From positions 1 through 10,422 of the forward strand of contig CAIQIL010000021.1 in the NCBI GenBank assembly GCA_903871865.1: 10,422 nucleotides of DNA. Direction: 5' to 3'. Made by a program: the position numbers and the translations under genes. This document shows, in pieces, positions 6,696 to 10,422 of the stretch (positions within the stretch are counted from its first letter, which is position 1; each line of letters begins with the position of its first letter). The notes beneath the pieces are model-generated. The model had not been told where the DNA came from. It did not search any database and saw nothing but the letters and a program-made list of their open reading frames with translations. Source of the DNA: an uncultured Burkholderiales bacterium (lineage in GTDB: Bacteria > Pseudomonadota > Gammaproteobacteria > Burkholderiales > Burkholderiaceae_C).

Positions 6696-6987
6696 GGTGC
6701 TTCACCACAGCAAGCCATCGACGCGCCATCGGCCCCAACACCGACCGCAACACCAAACACAGCACCGGCATTCACAAACACAAGCATGATCACCCAGAGG
6801 AGGTACCGCGAAGCGTTGGAGTATCTGGGCGATCCCCCGCTGAAGGCAGCCCAGGGCCGTGCTTTTACCTGGCTTCAACATTCCTTGACACAGTGGGTAC
6901 ATGCCAATGGGAAGCCATTCACGGACGGCCCTCAGGGCTTACCGACAGGCCCATGCCGAACGCAGCGCCATCGCCTACGATGCACCC
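6696..6987. other. Intergenic region between divergent receiver and aldo/keto reductase genes
   Basis: 292 bases with no convincing gene. It must hold the promoters of two divergent genes. It contains a perfect TTGACA at 6885-6890 with no acceptable -10 at 16 to 18 bases, a strong ribosome-site-like AGAGGAGGT at 6796-6804 with no fitting start codon close by, and one CCGACA (6942-6947), the complement of the repeat found before the FlgH-like operon. The middle, about 6860-6925, looks less GC-rich than the surrounding genes. Confidence 0.5.
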
Positions 6988-8037
6988 ATGCAATACCGAC
7001 CCCTTGGCCGCACCGGCCTGCAAGTGAGCGCCATCGCGCTGGGCACCATGACCTGGGGCCAGCAAAATTCCGAAGCCGAAGCGCACGCGCAGCTCGACGC
7101 CGCCCTCGGTGCCGGCATCAACCTGATCGACACGGCCGAGATGTACCCGGTGCCCCCGCGCCCGGACACCCAGGGCCTGACCGAGCGCCACATCGGCAGC
7201 TGGTTGAAGAAGACAGGCCGACGCCACGACATCGTGCTGGCCACCAAGGCCACCGGTCCGGCACGCCAGGCTGGGCGACCCGGCCATGTGCGCGACGGTC
7301 GCCTGCTGTTCACGCGCGAGAACCTCTTCGAGGCCGTGGACCTCAGCCTGCAGCGCCTGCAGACCGACCACATCGACCTCTACCAGCTGCACTGGCCCGA
7401 CCGCTCCACCAACATGTTCGGCCAGCTCGGCTATGTGCATGTGCGCGACGAGGTGCCCACCCCGATCGAAGAGACGCTGGCCGCGCTGCAGGAACTGGTG
7501 CAGGCCGGCAAGGTGCGCCATGTGGCCATCTCCAACGAAACGCCCTGGGGCATGGGCCGCTTCCTGCACCTGGCCGAAAGCCGTGGCTTGCCGCGCGTGG
7601 CGAGCATCCAGAACCCCTACAGCCTGCTCAACCGCAGCTTCGAAATCGGCCTGGCCGAGATGGCCATCCGCGAAGACGTCGGCCTGCTGGCCTACTCCCC
7701 GCTGGCCTTCGGGGTGCTCAGCGGCAAGTACCTGGCCGGCCAACGACCCGAAGGCGCACGCCTGAGCCTGTTCGAGCGCTTCACCCGCTACACCAACGAC
7801 AACACCGAGCGCGCCGCTTATGCCTACGTCAGCCTGTTCCGACGCCATGGCATCGACCCGGCGCAAGGCGCGCTGGCCTTCGTGAACAGCCGCGACTTCG
7901 TGACGTCCAACATCATTGGCGCGACGACGCTGGCGCAACTGCAGAGCAACATCGCCAGCCTCCAGCTGACCTTGCCGCAGGAGGTGCTGGACGGCATCGA
8001 GGCCATCCACCAGCGCTACCCGAACCCGGCGCCTTGA
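6988..8037 (+). CDS. tas: NADP(H)-dependent aldo/keto reductase, Tas-like
   Basis: 349 residues, matching the length of E. coli Tas (YgdS). Cytosolic TIM-barrel oxidoreductase that uses NADPH to reduce carbonyl compounds; its physiological substrate is not evident. The catalytic tetrad is visible: Asp48 (INLIDTAEMY), Tyr53, Lys87 (VLATKATGP) and His135 (YQLHWPDR). Other family features are MQYRPLGRTGLQVSAI at the start, SNETPWG (182-188), SIQNPYSLLNR (206-216) and the cofactor-contact region near SNIIGATT. The ATG at 6988 begins exactly where the family begins; an in-frame ATG at 6901 would add 29 unrelated residues. No ribosome site is visible. A TACGAT at 6976-6981, six bases before the ATG, would suit a leaderless transcript if it is a -10 element. 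It converges with tRNA-Val. Confidence 0.92.
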   Translation: MQYRPLGRTGLQVSAIALGTMTWGQQNSEAEAHAQLDAALGAGINLIDTAEMYPVPPRPDTQGLTERHIGSWLKKTGRRHDIVLATKATGPARQAGRPGHVRDGRLLFTRENLFEAVDLSLQRLQTDHIDLYQLHWPDRSTNMFGQLGYVHVRDEVPTPIEETLAALQELVQAGKVRHVAISNETPWGMGRFLHLAESRGLPRVASIQNPYSLLNRSFEIGLAEMAIREDVGLLAYSPLAFGVLSGKYLAGQRPEGARLSLFERFTRYTNDNTERAAYAYVSLFRRHGIDPAQGALAFVNSRDFVTSNIIGATTLAQLQSNIASLQLTLPQEVLDGIEAIHQRYPNPAP

Positions 8038-8043
8038 ATCCAT

Positions 8044-8070
8044 GGGCCCGCGGGCCCGCAGGCCCCTGCG
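8044..8070. repeat. Adjacent GC-rich palindromes after the aldo/keto reductase gene
   Basis: GGGCCCGCGGGCCC (8044-8057) is a perfect 14-base palindrome. It is followed at once by CGCAGG-CC-CCTGCG (8057-8070), a second inverted repeat. They start seven bases after the stop codon and have no T-run on the plus strand. They may act as an mRNA 3' barrier between the convergent reductase and tRNA transcripts. Confidence 0.5.
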
Positions 8071-8087
8071 AGATGTTGAGTGCAAAG

Positions 8088-8121
8088 AAAAAACCCCCGC
8101 AAATCAAGGACTTGCGAGGGT
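8088..8121 (-). terminator. Rho-independent terminator of tRNA-Val
   Basis: On the minus strand ACCCTCGCAA pairs with TTGCGGGGGT across a nine-base loop, with one G-U wobble, and a run of six T follows. It begins eight bases after the tRNA CCA end. The wobble pair and the T-run show that it works for minus-strand transcription. Confidence 0.88.
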
Positions 8122-8128
8122 TCTGTCT

Positions 8129-8203
8129 TGGTGGGCGGTGCAGGGTTCGAACCTGCGACCCCTGCCGTGTGAAGGCAGTGCTCTACCGCTGAGCTAACCG
8201 CCC
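8129..8203 (-). tRNA. tRNA-Val (anticodon CAC)
   Basis: 75 bases with a full cloverleaf. The acceptor GGGCGGT pairs with ACCGCCC, followed by discriminator A and an encoded CCA. The D arm contains TAGCTCAGCGGTAGAGCA. The anticodon stem CTGCC/GGCAG encloses TTCACAC, giving anticodon CAC, which reads valine GUG codons. The T arm is GCAGG-TTCGAAC-CCTGC. It lies 87 bases after dnaQ on the same strand and ends at a strong terminator. Confidence 0.97.
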
Positions 8204-8289
8204 GAAACTTTGGAAACTGGGTTCCGGTACTGGGTCCACCGGCTGATGCTGCGAACATCCGTTGTTTGCAGCGATCAGCGAAGACAGAG

Positions 8290-8318
8290 ACTATATCACA
8301 GCTTCCAGCGTTTTCCAA
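8290..8318 (-). promoter_or_regulatory. Sigma-70-type promoter for tRNA-Val inside the dnaQ 3' end
   Basis: Minus-strand TTGGAA (8318-8313), a 17-base spacer and TATAGT (8295-8290) make a good housekeeping promoter. The -10 covers the dnaQ stop codon. Transcription would start near 8282, about 80 bases before the mature tRNA, so the tRNA can be expressed apart from the isc-dnaQ message. Confidence 0.6.
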
Positions 8319-9016
8319 ACAACCTTGCCGCCGCTGGCTTTGTCGAGATCCTGCAACGCTTTCTCGAAAGCCTCGGCCTCCTCTGCGCTGGGTTGCAGCA
8401 CCGGCAACTCGAAGGCGCTGAAGTCGATGGCCACGGCCTCGACGCCCTGCCCTGCGCCCTCGCCATCGCTGCCGTCCGCATCGATCAGCAGGGCATCCTG
8501 GCCCCGCGTCATGTTGATGTACACCTCGGCCAGCAGCTCCGCGTCCATCAAGGCGCCGTGCAGCGTGCGGTGGGTGTTGTCCACCTCCAGGCGGCGACAC
8601 AGCGCGTCCAGCGAGTTGCTTTTGCCCGGGAACATCTCGCGGGCCATCACCAGGGTGTCCAGCACGCCGTCCACGTGCTCGCGGAAGCGGCCCTTGTCCA
8701 GGCGTTTGAGCTCGGCATCGAGGAAGCCGATGTCGAAGCTCGCGTTGTGGATGATGATCTCGGCGCCGCGGCAGTAGCCGAGGATCTCGTCGGCCAGCGC
8801 AGCGAACACTGGCTTGTCGGCCAGGAACTCGTCGGTCAGCCCGTGGATCTTGACGGCGTCTTCGTGGTTGGCCCGCTCGGGGTTGATGTAGAAGTGCAGG
8901 TGCCGGCCGGTGAGGCGGCGGTTCACCATCTCCACGCAACCGATTTCGATGATGCGGTCGCCGGACTCCGGGCTCAGGCCGGTGGTTTCGGTGTCGAGGA
9001 AGATCTGTCGGGTCAT
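8291..9016 (-). CDS. dnaQ: DNA polymerase III epsilon subunit (3'-5' proofreading exonuclease)
   Basis: 241 residues, like E. coli DnaQ. The epsilon subunit removes misincorporated bases within the polymerase III core, bound between alpha and theta. The DEDDh exonuclease motifs are complete: ExoI DTETTG (8-13; Asp8, Glu10), ExoII IHNASFDIGF with Asp95, and ExoIII TLHGALMDAE with His153 and Asp158. VNRRLTGRHLHFYINPERAN and MFPGKSNSLDALC are also typical. The C-terminal stretch after about 175 is acidic and then helical, fitting the flexible tether that contacts alpha. ATG at 9016 has GGGAG seven bases upstream. It begins 19 bases after the fdx stop, so it is probably read with the isc operon. 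The tRNA-Val promoter overlaps its last codons. Confidence 0.97.
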   Translation of the reverse strand: MTRQIFLDTETTGLSPESGDRIIEIGCVEMVNRRLTGRHLHFYINPERANHEDAVKIHGLTDEFLADKPVFAALADEILGYCRGAEIIIHNASFDIGFLDAELKRLDKGRFREHVDGVLDTLVMAREMFPGKSNSLDALCRRLEVDNTHRTLHGALMDAELLAEVYINMTRGQDALLIDADGSDGEGAGQGVEAVAIDFSAFELPVLQPSAEEAEAFEKALQDLDKASGGKVVWKTLEAVI

Positions 9017-9035
9017 GCCGGAACTCCCGTCACGC

Positions 9036-9374
9036 TCAGTGGTTTTCGCGCGCGTGGTTGATCGTGTACTTCGGGATCTCGATGGTCAGGTCCTGGCCCG
9101 CCACGATGGCCTGGCAGCTCAGGCGCGAGTTGGGCTCCAGGCCCCAGGCGCGGTCGAGCAGGTCCTCTTCGGTCTCTTCGATCTCGTTGAGGCTGCGGAA
9201 GCCCTCGCGCACGACGACGTGGCAGGTCGTGCAGGCCGCGCTCATGTCGCAGGCGTGCTCGATCTCGATGTGGTTGTCCAGCAGGGCTTCGCAGATGCTG
9301 GTGCCAGGCGCGACGCTCAGTTCGGCACCCTGCGGGCACAGGCTGGCGTGGGGCAGGATCTTGATGATGGGCAT
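9036..9374 (-). CDS. fdx: ISC-type [2Fe-2S] ferredoxin
   Basis: 112 residues, the normal size for the ferredoxin of the iron-sulfur cluster assembly (isc) system, which supplies electrons for cluster building on IscU. The four cluster ligands are Cys42, Cys48 and Cys51 (HACDMSAACTTCH) and Cys87 (RLSCQAI), the adrenodoxin-like spacing. The acidic stretch LNEIEETEEDLLDRAWGLEPNSRLSCQ is a family hallmark that contacts partner proteins. It lies 28 bases after hscA on the same strand. Its own ribosome site is weak. dnaQ, not iscX, follows it. Confidence 0.96.
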   Translation of the reverse strand: MPIIKILPHASLCPQGAELSVAPGTSICEALLDNHIEIEHACDMSAACTTCHVVVREGFRSLNEIEETEEDLLDRAWGLEPNSRLSCQAIVAGQDLTIEIPKYTINHARENH

Positions 9375-9402
9375 GGTGGGGCGATGCTCGGGTCGGTGTG
9401 CG

Positions 9403-10422
9403 TCAGATCTGGTCCAGCGAGCGGCCGGCCAGGGCCTGGCGGATGCTGCGGTTCATGCGTTCGGCGGCAAAGGCTTCGGTGCCATCGGCCAGCGCCTTGG
9501 TGGCGGCTTCCAGGGCTTCGAGGTCGCCACGGTCGCAGCGCTGGCCGATCTGGGTCATCAGGGCATCGACATGGGCGCGTTGCTCGGCGCTCAGCAAGTC
9601 GCCATCGGCGGCGAGTGCGGTGCGCGTGGCTTCCAGCATGCGCTCGGCCTCGACGCGGGCTTCGCGCAAGGCACGGTCCTTCATGTCTTCGGCGGCGGTG
9701 GTGAAGCCTTCGCGCAGCATGTGGGCCACCTGCTCGTCGCTCAGGCCGTAGCTGGGCTTGACGATCACGGAGGCCTCGACACCCGAGAGCTGCTCCTTGG
9801 CGAACACGCTCAACAAACCGTCGGCATCGACCTGGAAGCTCACGCGGATGCGCGCGGCGCCTGCGGCCATCGGCGGGATGCCGCGCAGCTCGAATCGCGC
9901 CAGCGAGCGGCAGTGCTCGACCTGCTCGCGCTCGCCCTGCACGACGTGCACGGCCAGGGCGGTCTGGCCATCCTTGAAGGTGGTGAAGTCCTGCGCGCGG
10001 GCCGAGGGGATGGGTGTGTTGCGCGGGATGATGCGCTCCACCAGGCCGCCCATGGTCTCCAGACCGAGCGACAGCGGCAGCACATCGAGCAGCTGGAGCT
10101 CGCCCTGCACGTTGTTGCCTGCCAGCTGGTTGGCCTGGATGGCCGCGCCGAGTGCCACCACCTCGTCGGGGTTCAGGTCGGTCAGCGGCGGTTGGCCAAA
10201 GAAGGCGCCCACGGCATCGCGCACGGCCGGCGTGCGGGTCGATCCGCCCACCATCACCACGCCCTTGACCTCGTCGGGCTTGACCTTGGCGTCGCGCAGC
10301 ACACGCTTGACGGCAGACAGCGTCTTGTCGATGAGGGGCTTGGCGAGCTCATTCAAGCGCTCGCGCGTGACCTTGACCGACAGCATGCCGCCCGACAGCG
10401 CGCACGACAGGTGCACGCTGCC
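9403..10422 (-). CDS. hscA: Hsp70-type chaperone HscA, C-terminal part (cut by window edge)
   Basis: The last 340 residues of HscA, the specialised Hsp70 that, with co-chaperone HscB, uses ATP to release iron-sulfur clusters from IscU. The frame is open to the window edge; roughly 280 residues of the ATPase domain, counted against a usual length of about 620, lie beyond it. Present are the Hsp70 signature [17 protein letters not shown], the start of the substrate-binding domain [63 protein letters not shown] and [18 protein letters not shown], all distinctive of HscA rather than DnaK. The C-terminus, RRSLDQI-like (AGRSLDQI), lacks the DnaK acidic tail. It ends 28 bases before fdx in the expected hscB-hscA-fdx order. 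Confidence 0.96.
   Translation of the reverse strand, partial: GSVHLSCALSGGMLSVKVTRERLNELAKPLIDKTLSAVKRVLRDAKVKPDEVKGVVMVGGSTRTPAVRDAVGAFFGQPPLTDLNPDEVVALGAAIQANQLAGNNVQGELQLLDVLPLSLGLETMGGLVERIIPRNTPIPSARAQDFTTFKDGQTALAVHVVQGEREQVEHCRSLARFELRGIPPMAAGAARIRVSFQVDADGLLSVFAKEQLSGVEASVIVKPSYGLSDEQVAHMLREGFTTAAEDMKDRALREARVEAERMLEATRTALAADGDLLSAEQRAHVDALMTQIGQRCDRGDLEALEAATKALADGTEAFAAERMNRSIRQALAGRSLDQI

Noticed and set aside
6885..6913. Perfect TTGACA as a promoter for the aldo/keto reductase
   Set aside because: At 16, 17 and 18 bases downstream the hexamers are ATGGGA, TGGGAA and GGGAAG, none like TATAAT.
6237..8192. Long plus-strand open frame spanning the receiver gene, the reductase gene and the tRNA
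   Set aside because: It crosses several well-supported features in other frames and its product is Arg/Pro-rich without domains.
1..10422. CRISPR arrays, insertion sequences, integrases or attachment sites
   Set aside because: I saw no spaced repeat array, transposase-like protein, terminal inverted repeats or duplicated tRNA end near tRNA-Val.

Overview
The window is GC-rich and compact. It looks like the chromosome of a betaproteobacterium, probably of the order Burkholderiales. I infer this from codon usage, the hscA-fdx end of an isc operon, DctA and a tRNA-Val beside dnaQ; I could not test it against a database.

Layout. (1) Bases 1-2192, plus strand: the large molybdopterin-binding subunit of an IorB-like xanthine dehydrogenase-family enzyme, cut at its N-terminus by the window edge. 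(2) 2304-3650, plus: dctA, a C4-dicarboxylate transporter. (3) 3584-6695, minus: five closely spaced genes, read in this order. They are a receiver-only protein lacking the phosphoacceptor Asp, a small Ala-rich protein with 11-residue repeats, a lipoprotein I do not recognise with confidence, an FlgH-like L-ring lipoprotein, and an OmpR-type regulator with an atypical receiver. The last four are packed as one operon, with gaps of 4 and 29 bases and then a TGATG stop/start overlap. (4) 6988-8037, plus: a Tas-like aldo/keto reductase. (5) 8088-10422, minus: the 3' half of hscA, then fdx, dnaQ and tRNA-Val(CAC), followed by a rho-independent terminator. This is the tail of the isc operon with dnaQ where many genomes carry iscX.

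Regions 1, 2, 4 and 5 hold recognisable metabolic and housekeeping genes. The unusual part is region 3. It has an FlgH homologue with no flagellar rod, P-ring or hook gene beside it, placed with a second outer-membrane lipoprotein and a repetitive amphipathic-looking protein, and framed by two degenerate receivers. The gap in front of the small Ala-rich gene holds three TGTCGG direct repeats spaced about two and one helical turns apart, which could be an operator for the cluster's own regulator. A working hypothesis is a self-regulated outer-membrane ring or envelope module built from a repurposed FlgH. Nothing in the sequence proves that function. The regulator's gene end also overlaps the convergent dctA by 67 bases.
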